The notes under the pieces: model-generated
Seen by the model: the letters and a program-made list of their open reading frames with translations, nothing else
Database searches by the model: none
Told to the model about the DNA's origin: nothing
Shown: positions 1 to 6,164 of the stretch, piece after piece
How positions within the stretch are numbered: position 1 is the first letter of the stretch
Layout: each line of letters starts with the position of its first letter
Assembly: GCA_025934475.1 (NCBI GenBank)
Contig: JAICXZ010000084.1
Coordinates: 1 to 8,673, forward strand
From: Mucilaginibacter sp.
Lineage (GTDB): Bacteria; Bacteroidota; Bacteroidia; Sphingobacteriales; Sphingobacteriaceae
Direction of reading: 5' to 3'
DNA: 8,673 nt
Program-made: the position numbers and the translations under genes

Positions 1-344
1 ACGACAACAAGCAGGATGGTGAATATGATCGCGGCAGCAGCAAACAGCAGGCATTGCGTATAAAAAACCTCGCTGAATACCTTACTCCGGCTCTGCTCAT
101 TATCCGGATCGCGTGATATTTTGCGGGTCGCTGTGTAATCGAAGCCATAGGCCACCAACAGCACAAAATACAACACGAAAGCCACAGCAAAGTTTAGCAA
201 GCCGAACTTTCCCGGGCCGATAATACGCGAAATGACAGGAACAGAAATAATCGGGAAGACGTAGTTAGCTATCTGCACCAAAGTGAGAGACAACACATTT
301 TTGGTCAGTCGCTTGGCTGCTATGCCGTCTTCGTTCCGGTTCAT
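1..344 (-). CDS. Wzx-type polysaccharide flippase, N-terminal part (runs off left edge)
   Basis: I translated this from the minus strand: an ATG at 344 opens a frame with no stop through 114 codons to the window edge, so the C-terminal three quarters are missing. The product is very hydrophobic after a short charged N-terminus (MNRNEDGIAAKRLTKN). A first membrane segment around residues 18-40 contains NYVFPIISVPVISR, followed by IIGPGKFGLLNFA, a second segment around 48-66, the loop motif YGFDYTATRKIS, and a third segment from about 97. This order (helix, R-x-x-G-x-x-x-F/Y-G, helix, 'YGF..TATR..S') is typical of the oligosaccharide flippase family (Wzx/RfbX, MATE-like fold), which moves undecaprenyl-linked repeat units across the inner membrane. 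It lies 48 nt downstream of a Wzi-like gene in the same direction and is probably in the same operon. The family call is fairly secure; the substrate is unknown. Confidence 0.85.
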   Translation of the reverse strand, partial: MNRNEDGIAAKRLTKNVLSLTLVQIANYVFPIISVPVISRIIGPGKFGLLNFAVAFVLYFVLLVAYGFDYTATRKISRDPDNEQSRSKVFSEVFYTQCLLFAAAAIIFTILLVV

Positions 345-392
345 TTGTTAAATGTAGCGGAAAGTATACCGATCTGCATCATGTTGTAACGA

Positions 393-2030
393 TCAATGCG
401 CCTGGAAGCTGGCAATGTCGTTATAGAACTGCCTGAACGAACTGCGCAAGCCGATAGTTAGCAATGATGTCTTATCGTGAAAAATGTCATTCTTCTCGTC
501 ACGCAGGATGCCACCCAGTTCGATCCTCAGGTTATATTTGGGATTGATGAGGTAAGCCACTTTGCCCTCGAAGTAATACATATTGGTTGTTAAACCTTGC
601 CCGGTATAGTTTCCGAATTGTTTTGCCGGCGAAGTATAAACTTCGAAAATATCTTTGCCGTAGTTCAGGCCGTTGACATCGAGGCCGTAATGCCCATAAT
701 CGCCCTCAACCGAAAAATCGAAACGTTTATAACTATAATTCAATAAACCTACGCCTTCGCGGAAATTGGCACCCCATGGATGCGCCATTGGCTCGCCATT
801 CTCCGAATAATTCTCTATTGCTGACCTTGCCGCATAAGTATAAGGCTTGGCATTATTGGTCTCCAATAAATAGCTCAGGCCTTTCACGCCAAACAGGTTA
901 GGTCCTCTGATACCTAGCTGCCAGCCATATTTATTATCCGAAGCGCCGTTACTCGAGAAGAAATCTTTCGCGTGGAACTCATTTAATGCAAATTGACCAT
1001 AAACTGTTAGTCCATCTGTCACTTTAAATTTCGCGTTCGCGCCGAGGAGTGATTTGTCGGGGTCGTTACTTGCGTTGTTAACAGGCTTCAGGAAAATGAT
1101 CGGGTTTACGTAGTTGAAATCAAACGGACGTTTTACCCCATTATCATCTGTAAAGAAACCCATTATATTTTCAAAGAATCCCAACGAAAGGCGATTACTC
1201 ACGTTCCAGTCGAGGTAATGGAACACCCCGAACTTTTTGCGGTTGATACCATATTGCGAGGTCGACGCCGGATCGTTCATATATGTCCACATGGCCATGT
1301 AGCGCACGTTACCCAGCATGCCGGTCAGCTTGAAGAAAGGATATGGGGAAGCATAATCAGATAGCAGCATTGACCGATAGCCATCGCCTATAAAGGTTTT
1401 GTCACGCCCCAGCGAAATATTCAGGTATTTGATTGGCGTATATGACACCGTTGCTGTTACATATGACCACTGATAATTTGTATTCCCTGAATTATTCCCC
1501 ACATAAGCCTGGCCCGGCACTATGCCTACCTGGTTGATATAAGTAGAGATATATTGCGGAAAGGTGGAGCTACTGGTGTATCCGGCAATGTTATAATACA
1601 ATTTGTCGCTGATGGTGCCACCCAATTGCAAACCAACCGATGCCAGATTAATGTTGCGAGATCCCGAAAAATCACGGCCCGCCATCAAATCCGGGAGCAC
1701 GTCCGCATAAAAAGTAGAGCCGGTGCCCTGGTAGTCTATCTGATGCTTGGTAAACAACTTTTGATAAGTGCCGCTATGTTGCTTACCGTCATTACCCAGA
1801 TTCATCAGCGAATCGTAGCTTTTCTTCAGTAGCGAGTCATCGACAAAAAGTGGCAGCAGGGAAGTAAACTCCCTTGTTTTAGTCGAATAGAGATCCGAGC
1901 CAAGCTTTTGATAAAACTGGTACGAATAAGGCTGGTAAACCACCTGGGCGGATGCGGTTGAGGCAAACGCTGCGAGCACAACGATTGCAATCATCGTCCG
2001 CTGCAGCCAGGCAAAATGCTTAGTCTTCAT
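393..2030 (-). CDS. Wzi/RemB-family outer-membrane protein, downstream paralogue
   Basis: 545 residues from the ATG at 2030. An in-frame ATG at 2060 would add ten residues (MIFNDFNFRF) and overlap the upstream gene by 11 nt. I prefer 2030 because it gives a normal signal peptide: basic MKTKHFAWLQR, a hydrophobic core, then ASTASA before Q. The mature protein begins QVVYQPYSYQFYQK and has the alternating pattern of a beta-barrel. It carries the family block DKTFIGDGYRS..LSDY (residues about 210-226), 'FHYLDWN' and a C-terminal NPKYNLR.E.GG strand, all shared with the neighbouring gene. This matches the 'capsule assembly Wzi' family of Bacteroidota, which includes proteins annotated as gliding protein RemB. 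Wzi of E. coli holds capsule at the cell surface; the role here is inferred from gmd and the flippase beside it. Oddity: the protein ends ...FYNDIASFQAH, lacking the usual terminal aromatic residue of barrel proteins. Confidence 0.85.
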   Translation of the reverse strand: MKTKHFAWLQRTMIAIVVLAAFASTASAQVVYQPYSYQFYQKLGSDLYSTKTREFTSLLPLFVDDSLLKKSYDSLMNLGNDGKQHSGTYQKLFTKHQIDYQGTGSTFYADVLPDLMAGRDFSGSRNINLASVGLQLGGTISDKLYYNIAGYTSSSTFPQYISTYINQVGIVPGQAYVGNNSGNTNYQWSYVTATVSYTPIKYLNISLGRDKTFIGDGYRSMLLSDYASPYPFFKLTGMLGNVRYMAMWTYMNDPASTSQYGINRKKFGVFHYLDWNVSNRLSLGFFENIMGFFTDDNGVKRPFDFNYVNPIIFLKPVNNASNDPDKSLLGANAKFKVTDGLTVYGQFALNEFHAKDFFSSNGASDNKYGWQLGIRGPNLFGVKGLSYLLETNNAKPYTYAARSAIENYSENGEPMAHPWGANFREGVGLLNYSYKRFDFSVEGDYGHYGLDVNGLNYGKDIFEVYTSPAKQFGNYTGQGLTTNMYYFEGKVAYLINPKYNLRIELGGILRDEKNDIFHDKTSLLTIGLRSSFRQFYNDIASFQAH

Positions 2031-2049
2031 AAAGCGAAAATTGAAATCG

Positions 2050-3636
2050 TTAAAAATCATGGTATAAATCTCTGAATGTGCTTCTCAGCCCAAATGTTAT
2101 CATTACTGTTTTGTTATCTGTCAGGCTATTGGTCTCCTGTCTTATTAAGCCACCTACTTCAAGCCGTAAATTATATTTAGGATTGAGCACGTAAGCGATA
2201 GTGCCTTCGGCATACTTTAAAGTAGTGGACAAACCCTGTCCCGTTCCTGTTATTGAAGGCGGCAGGTTCCCGTTATCAGGAGCGGTTATATCTTTACCAT
2301 AATTCACGGTGGCAGTGTTCAATCCGTATTTGGCGTAGTTGATCTGCCCCTGGAAATCGAATTTTCCGATCGAATAATTGAGGATGCCTACAGCCTCTTT
2401 GAAGTTAGCACCCAGGGGATCAGCTAAAGGCTCGTTATACTGTGCATAATCGGTGATCGGATATTGGCTCGAATAAGTATAAGGCGACGAGGTGTTATAC
2501 TCGAACAAATAATTAAAACCTTTCACCATAAACAGGTCGGCGCCTCTGAAACCCAACTGCCAGGAATTACGATTGCCGTTATTACCCGGCGATGATCCCT
2601 GGTCAATCAAATATTGTCCATAGACCGTCGTCTTATTCAGCACCTTATATTTTGCATTAAATCCAACCATCGTATGATCCGGCGCGGGGTTAGATGGGCC
2701 AAACGAGGACACGAAATAAATAGGGTCGATGTAGTTTGCGTCGAAGCCGTGCAGTTTTCCCTGGTCATTGGCTTCCTCGGAGATCACGGCGTTAAAAAAG
2801 CCGATGGAAGCTCTTGGAGTGATATTCCAGTCGAGGTAATGGAACCCAGCCCATTTTCGGCGGTTATTGGTAAATGAGTTAAAATGCGGAGCGAACTGAT
2901 CCTGCATATAGGCCCACTCGGCCATGTATTCTACATTGGGACCGAAGTCGACCCGCACGCGCAATAATGGATATGATGCTGCGTAATCAGACAATAATAC
3001 CGAACGATAGCCGTCACCTATAAAGGTCTTGTCTTCACCGAGTTCAAAAGTTACCGCCTTATTAGCCTTAAAACCGATTAGCGCGGTTACATATTCCCAG
3101 TCGGGCGTAACGGTTGGGGCCGCTTTGTTAAAAGCTTCGCCCGGTACCATATCCGTCTTACTGATATACGAACTTATATAATTCGCAAACTTGCCCTGGT
3201 TTTCATAGCCGCTGCTGTAAAAAAAGAAATTGGATCCTATTGTACCGTATAATTGGTACCCGCGTGTGTTGAGCCAGGTAGTTTTGGGTTGTTGAAACTC
3301 GCGCCCCAACTGCAAGTCGGGAAGATAGTCGAGAGAAAAAGTATAATCTTTAGTAGTTACCTGTGCCAGGTGGCCGGTGAAAAGCAAATGGTTCAGCCAG
3401 CTTCTTTTGCTGTTGTCGACATTTAGCTCCAGCAATGTATCATACAATGGCCGCAACTTACTCGAATCCGAGATCAGGAACGGCTTGAGTGATGTGTGCA
3501 GGTTAGTCGAAGGGGAATAAACCTGTGAGTTCAGCTTCTGATAGAACTGGTACGAATAGGGCTGGTACATTAATTGTGCCCGTGCCGCACCGGTAAGTAA
3601 AATCAGAAATAAGGTGCTTGTAAAAAGTTTCTTCAT
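2050..3636 (-). CDS. Wzi/RemB-family outer-membrane protein, upstream paralogue
   Basis: 528 residues from the ATG at 3636. The frame could open three codons earlier at a TTG (3645), but the ATG gives a clean 20-residue signal peptide, MKKLFTSTLFLILLTGAARA, before Q. The mature start QLMYQPYSYQFYQKLNSQVYS is nearly superimposable on the paralogue immediately downstream. Shared blocks are DKTFIGDGYRS..LSDYA (residues about 202-218), FHYLDWN, the 'WQLGFRG.DLF' segment, NPKYNLRLEVGG and a final GLRSTFRDLYHDF. The protein ends in F, as expected for a BAM-inserted outer-membrane barrel. Family: Bacteroidota Wzi-like capsule assembly/RemB. It starts 34 nt after gmd in the same direction, which favours a polysaccharide-surface role over gliding, though the sequence alone cannot separate the two. 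Its stop codon lies 19 nt before the preferred start of the next gene. Confidence 0.87.
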   Translation of the reverse strand: MKKLFTSTLFLILLTGAARAQLMYQPYSYQFYQKLNSQVYSPSTNLHTSLKPFLISDSSKLRPLYDTLLELNVDNSKRSWLNHLLFTGHLAQVTTKDYTFSLDYLPDLQLGREFQQPKTTWLNTRGYQLYGTIGSNFFFYSSGYENQGKFANYISSYISKTDMVPGEAFNKAAPTVTPDWEYVTALIGFKANKAVTFELGEDKTFIGDGYRSVLLSDYAASYPLLRVRVDFGPNVEYMAEWAYMQDQFAPHFNSFTNNRRKWAGFHYLDWNITPRASIGFFNAVISEEANDQGKLHGFDANYIDPIYFVSSFGPSNPAPDHTMVGFNAKYKVLNKTTVYGQYLIDQGSSPGNNGNRNSWQLGFRGADLFMVKGFNYLFEYNTSSPYTYSSQYPITDYAQYNEPLADPLGANFKEAVGILNYSIGKFDFQGQINYAKYGLNTATVNYGKDITAPDNGNLPPSITGTGQGLSTTLKYAEGTIAYVLNPKYNLRLEVGGLIRQETNSLTDNKTVMITFGLRSTFRDLYHDF

Positions 3637-3670
3637 AGTTACCAATTCAGCTATTTAGCATAAACCATGC

Positions 3671-4807
3671 TTATTCAAAATAGTTTAACGTCTTAAACCC
3701 GCCTTTGCGCAGGTAATTATCCTTCTTCACCAATTGCAGATCGCTCCGCACCATATCCCGCACCAATGCATCCAAATCATACTTCGGTGTCCAACCCAGT
3801 TTCTCTTTTGCTTTGGTGGGGTCGCCTATCAGCAGGTCAACCTCTGTTGGTCTGAAATATTTCGGATCCACCTTAACTACAGTTTGTCCAAAGCGCAGCA
3901 CTTCGGGATCGAGGCCCAACTCATGCATGCGTTCCTCGTCCATATCAATTACCACACCTTTTTCATGCTCGTCTTTACCACTGAATTCGATCTCAATACC
4001 CACCTCTCCAAAAGCCATCCTGATAAAATCGCGAACGGTTGTTGTTACACCAGTAGCTATAACAAAATCCTCGGCTTTGTCCTGTTGCAGCATCAGCCAC
4101 ATGGCCTCGATGTAGTCTTTGGCATGGCCCCAGTCGCGCTTTGCGGAAAGGTTGCCCATGTACAGGCACTTTTGCAACCCAAGTACAATTTTCGATGCCG
4201 CCCTGGTTATCTTTCGCGTTACAAAGGTTTCGCCGCGTATCGGGCTCTCGTGGTTAAACAAAATCCCGTTGCAGGCATACATATTATAAGCTTCGCGGTA
4301 GTTCACAATAATCCAGTAAGCATACAACTTAGCCACCGCATAAGGCGACCGCGGGTAAAAAGGTGTAGTCTCACTCTGCGGCACAGCTTGCACCAATCCA
4401 TATAGTTCCGATGTAGAGGCCTGGTAAATGCGCGTTTTCTCAGCCATTCCCAAAAGGCGCACCGCCTCAAGCAGCCGCAATGTGCCTACGCCGTCGGCAT
4501 TGGCGGTATACTCGGGTGTTTCAAAGCTTACCTTCACATGGCTTTGCGCGGCGAGGTTATAGATCTCGTCGGGTTGAACCTCCTGCACCAGCCTGATGAG
4601 GTTGGTCGAGTCAGTCATATCCCCATAGTAAAGCTTGAATTTAACCCCTTTTTCGTGCGGATCATGATATAAGTGATCGATGCGGTCGGTATTGAACAGC
4701 GACGAGCGCCGTTTAACGCCATGAACTTCATAGCCTTTCTTTAGCAGAAACTCAGCCAGATAAGCCCCATCCTGCCCGGTGATACCGGTTATCAAAGCCT
4801 TTTTCAT
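3671..4807 (-). CDS. gmd: GDP-mannose 4,6-dehydratase
   Basis: 378 residues, full family length, starting at the ATG at 4807. This is an extended short-chain dehydrogenase/reductase that converts GDP-D-mannose to GDP-4-keto-6-deoxy-D-mannose with bound NADP, the precursor of GDP-L-fucose, GDP-rhamnose and related sugars. Visible signatures: the Rossmann glycine motif G8-x-x-G11-x-x-G14 in [16 protein letters not shown] (31-36), typical of NADP-binding GMDs; NLAAQSHV; and the catalytic set T132, E134, Y156 and K160 in ASTSELYG and SPYAVAK. These sit one position before the equivalents known in the E. coli enzyme. The [10 protein letters not shown] substrate-binding segment and a C-terminal [13 protein letters not shown]...LGW block are also intact. 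It is the first gene of the minus-strand group. The usual partner fcl (GDP-fucose synthase) is not next to it; two Wzi-like genes follow instead, so the final sugar cannot be named. Confidence 0.97.
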   Translation of the reverse strand: MKKALITGITGQDGAYLAEFLLKKGYEVHGVKRRSSLFNTDRIDHLYHDPHEKGVKFKLYYGDMTDSTNLIRLVQEVQPDEIYNLAAQSHVKVSFETPEYTANADGVGTLRLLEAVRLLGMAEKTRIYQASTSELYGLVQAVPQSETTPFYPRSPYAVAKLYAYWIIVNYREAYNMYACNGILFNHESPIRGETFVTRKITRAASKIVLGLQKCLYMGNLSAKRDWGHAKDYIEAMWLMLQQDKAEDFVIATGVTTTVRDFIRMAFGEVGIEIEFSGKDEHEKGVVIDMDEERMHELGLDPEVLRFGQTVVKVDPKYFRPTEVDLLIGDPTKAKEKLGWTPKYDLDALVRDMVRSDLQLVKKDNYLRKGGFKTLNYFE

Positions 4808-4833
4808 GGGTTATACATAGGTTATAGTGCAAT

Positions 4834-4862
4834 ATTATCCAAATTAATTGTAATTGTTGCAA
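4834..4862 (-). promoter_or_regulatory. Tentative gmd promoter
   Basis: On the minus strand TTGCAA (4862-4857) and GATAAT (4839-4834) are separated by 17 nt and end 26 nt before the gmd ATG. This resembles a generic sigma-70 promoter. Bacteroidota usually use TTG and TAnnTTTG with about 17-23 nt between them. The closest such box here, TAATTTGG just upstream of GATAAT, has one mismatch and no TTG at the right distance. The position, immediately upstream of the first gene of the group, is the main support. Confidence 0.25.
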
Positions 4863-4912
4863 TACAGGGTCAATTACTGTTTGATTAGAATGTATTAACG
4901 GTTGGTTAACTG

Positions 4913-4929
4913 ACGTTGGAACTCAACGT
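4913..4929. other. Small hairpin upstream of gmd
   Basis: ACGTTG (4913-4918) and CAACGT (4924-4929) form a perfect 6-bp stem around the 5-nt loop GAACT. It lies about 50 nt upstream of the candidate gmd promoter. It could be an operator or chance; nothing in the sequence distinguishes them. Confidence 0.25.
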
Positions 4930-4951
4930 TGTAAAGTTAAGCCTGCTGGTT

Positions 4952-5079
4952 AGTCGACTCACCCCGACATTGATACGCTCGTCGACCCTATCTACTTCGT
5001 AAAGAGGGTTTTATAATATTCCGAAAATAAAAAGACCCCCTCGTTGCGCAGCAGAGAGGGGGCAGGGGGTGAGTCGACT
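4952..5079. repeat. Palindromic dispersed-type repeat, copy 1
   Basis: A 128-bp element bounded by a perfect 14-bp inverted repeat: AGTCGACTCACCCC at 4952-4965 and GGGGTGAGTCGACT at 5066-5079. Each half has its own internal hairpin. The right one is CCCCCTC (5036-5042) pairing with GAGGGGG (5056-5062); the left one (about 4984-5008, with ACCCT and AGAGGG) is decayed. An AT-rich centre (5009-5033) separates the halves. The right half shares an identical 40-nt segment (5030-5069) with copy 2. It contains no protein gene. The architecture is that of a REP/MITE-like non-autonomous repeat; from memory such elements are common between genes in Mucilaginibacter and relatives, but I could not search for it. 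Confidence 0.8.
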
Positions 5080-5090
5080 GCGACGCGTTT

Positions 5091-5242
5091 AGACTCACCC
5101 GATCATTACTACGCTCGATCGCCCTCTCTCCGCTTCGCGCAAAGAGGGCTTATTTTATTTATTGGGAGAATTTTCTTTTTGTCCAAGAAATATAAAAGAC
5201 CCCCTCGTTGCGCAGCAGAGAGGGGGCAGGGGGAGAGCCGAC
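5091..5242. repeat. Palindromic dispersed-type repeat, copy 2 (diverged ends)
   Basis: Same layout as copy 1 and in the same orientation. The left end is AGACTCACCC (5091-5100). An internal hairpin GCCCTCT (5121-5127) pairs with AGAGGGC (5143-5149). An AT-rich centre follows, then the right-half hairpin CCCCCTC...GAGGGGG. The segment 5194-5233 is identical over 40 nt to 5030-5069, exactly 164 nt apart. The terminal inverted repeat is imperfect (GAGAGCCGAC in place of GTGAGTCGAC), so the outer boundaries are approximate. The left and right hairpins are themselves reverse-complement relatives, so the element is a palindrome made of two hairpins. Confidence 0.7.
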
Positions 5243-5253
5243 ACGAGTGTCGG
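5238..5253. other. Perfect GC-rich hairpin at the repeat edge
   Basis: CCGACACGAGTGTCGG folds into a 6-bp stem with loop CGAG (7 bp with a 2-nt loop if fully paired). It overlaps the right edge of repeat copy 2 and may be part of that element. It is followed by ATTAAAT, not a T-run, so it is a poor intrinsic terminator candidate. Confidence 0.5.
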
Positions 5254-5379
5254 ATTAAATAGCATCGCCTTAACTTAATATCTGCGCTTGTGACGCCGTC
5301 TTGCCATCACAAACTCATTTTTTCAAGCAGCGGGTTATAAAAATAACATTTTCACTAATTTTAATCGCAAAATCGTCTC

Positions 5380-5907
5380 ATGACTCTCGAAGCTGAACGC
5401 CGTGCTATTGAAGCGACCCTGGACGACTACCGCTCACGGCTGGATGCCATCACTGATGAGCAGTTTGATGTAACGCCGGCAACCGGCGGCTGGTCCTACG
5501 CCGAAGTCTATTCGCACATTATGCAGGCAACGCTTGGTTCGACTATAGCTTTGGAAAAATGTACCTCAAGTGCTTGCCTGCCAACTACAAAGGGTCGCAA
5601 CCTGGTGGGCAGGCTGGTGTTCACGATAAACAGCATCCCGATACGCATCAAAATGACGCCCATGATGGCGCAGAAAAACCCGCCCAAAAAGATCAACAAG
5701 GAGGAGGCACGCAACCTCATGGTCAAGTGTCGGAAACGGATCAACGAAGTCTTCACACTCATCCACGATTCCAATCCTCATAAGCGCATCAAACACCCCC
5801 GTTTTGGGCTGCTCAACGCCCGCCAGTGGTTCAAATTTATCCTCATCCATCTAAATCATCACGTGAAACAATTGAACCGTATCGAAAAAAATTTACGTGC
5901 CGCATGA
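5380..5907 (+). CDS. DinB-superfamily protein
   Basis: 175 residues, starting at the ATG at 5380, the first good start after the repeat region. The protein is mostly helical and has the two DinB/YfiT-like landmarks. The first is an N-terminal helix followed by TGGWSYAEVYSHIMQA (residues 35-50) with H46, matching the family 'W...E.l.Hl' motif. The second is a C-terminal RQWFKFILIHLNHHVKQLNRI (148-168) with H157 and H161 in an H-x3-H arrangement. These histidines form the metal site in the family. DinB-like proteins are four-helix-bundle metal-binding proteins, some of which are thiol-dependent transferases; the substrate here cannot be told. The middle (about 70-110) is basic and Pro/Lys-rich with MTPMMAQKNPPKKINKEEA. 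No signal peptide, so probably cytoplasmic. No functional link to its neighbours is evident. Confidence 0.8.
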   Translation: MTLEAERRAIEATLDDYRSRLDAITDEQFDVTPATGGWSYAEVYSHIMQATLGSTIALEKCTSSACLPTTKGRNLVGRLVFTINSIPIRIKMTPMMAQKNPPKKINKEEARNLMVKCRKRINEVFTLIHDSNPHKRIKHPRFGLLNARQWFKFILIHLNHHVKQLNRIEKNLRAA

Positions 5908-5935
5908 AACCTTTTTTAATTCATATAGTCTTAAC

Positions 5936-5952
5936 ATTCAGATAATCTGAAT
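5936..5952. promoter_or_regulatory. 17-bp perfect palindrome between dinB-like gene and miniprotein
   Basis: ATTCAGATAATCTGAAT has perfect 8-bp arms around a central A. It starts 28 nt after the DinB-family stop and ends 26 nt before the miniprotein ATG. It could be a binding site for a dimeric regulator or, as RNA, a 7-bp hairpin with a TAA loop. No T-run follows, so a terminator is unlikely on the plus strand. On the minus strand it is followed by an A/T-rich stretch of no clear meaning. Confidence 0.4.
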
Positions 5953-5978
5953 TCCTGACATTTGTTAAATATTCCGAT

Positions 5979-6089
5979 ATGAATTTTGAATTTGCGTATC
6001 TGGTTGTTGTGGGGTTGCTTCTGTTACTAGGCATTTTCTACGTCAGCCCTTATGAATTGAAAGTTAATGAGGACGAAGACGACGAATAG
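5979..6089 (+). CDS. Small single-pass membrane protein, 36 residues
   Basis: ATG at 5979, TAG at 6087-6089; an in-frame stop at 5943 and no earlier start codon fix the N-terminus. The product is MNFEF, then one long hydrophobic stretch AYLVVVGLLLLLGIFYV (residues 6-22), then SPYELKVN and a very acidic tail EDEDDE. This is the layout of a single-pass inner-membrane miniprotein with a charged tail. I do not recognise a family. It lies 71 nt after the DinB-like gene and 75 nt before the LpxH-like gene, all on the same strand, so it may be co-transcribed with either. The clean hydrophobic/acidic partition argues for a real gene, but at this size chance cannot be excluded. Confidence 0.5.
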   Translation: MNFEFAYLVVVGLLLLLGIFYVSPYELKVNEDEDDE

Positions 6090-6164
6090 TCGTTCCATAC
6101 CACGATCGTCCGATCAAATAACCGGCAAGTCTGACCGGAAGGAACATTATCCCCCTATAAATTT

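Larger units (their letters stand above)
4808..5379. other. Divergent intergenic region, 572 bp, no gene
   Basis: This region separates the minus-strand polysaccharide genes from the plus-strand genes. From 4808 to 4950 it is AT-rich and holds the candidate gmd promoter and a hairpin. From 4952 to about 5253 it is filled by two palindromic repeat copies. From 5254 to 5379 I see no repeat, no exact Bacteroidota promoter box and no convincing reading frame, only the leader before the DinB-family start. A 72-codon open frame at 5044-5262 lies almost wholly inside the repeats and is not credible. Confidence 0.8.

Noticed and set aside
3734..4405. 223-codon plus-strand open frame opposite gmd
   Set aside because: It is fully antisense to the well-supported gmd and has no recognisable motif; it arises from codon bias on the other strand. 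The 100-codon frame at 3813-4115 is rejected likewise.
4952..5253. CRISPR-like interpretation of the repeated segments
   Set aside because: Only two copies, 164 nt apart, each part of a larger palindrome; no regular spacers and no cas genes.
5044..5262. 72-codon plus-strand open frame
   Set aside because: It lies almost entirely inside the two palindromic repeats, has Arg/Gly-rich low-complexity content from hairpin sequence, and repeats itself (the two hairpin copies). No gene signature.
5341..5379. Near-match promoter TAATTTTA before the DinB-like gene
   Set aside because: One mismatch to TAnnTTTG, too close to the ATG, and no TTG at 17-23 nt upstream.
5508..5850. Minus-strand open frames of 88 and 94 codons
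   Set aside because: They overlap the DinB-family gene, which has family motifs at both ends; the antisense products show none.
6104..6115. Palindrome GATCGTCCGATC upstream of the phosphoesterase
   Set aside because: Only 5-bp arms with a 2-nt centre, expected by chance at this scale; no T-run or promoter box nearby.
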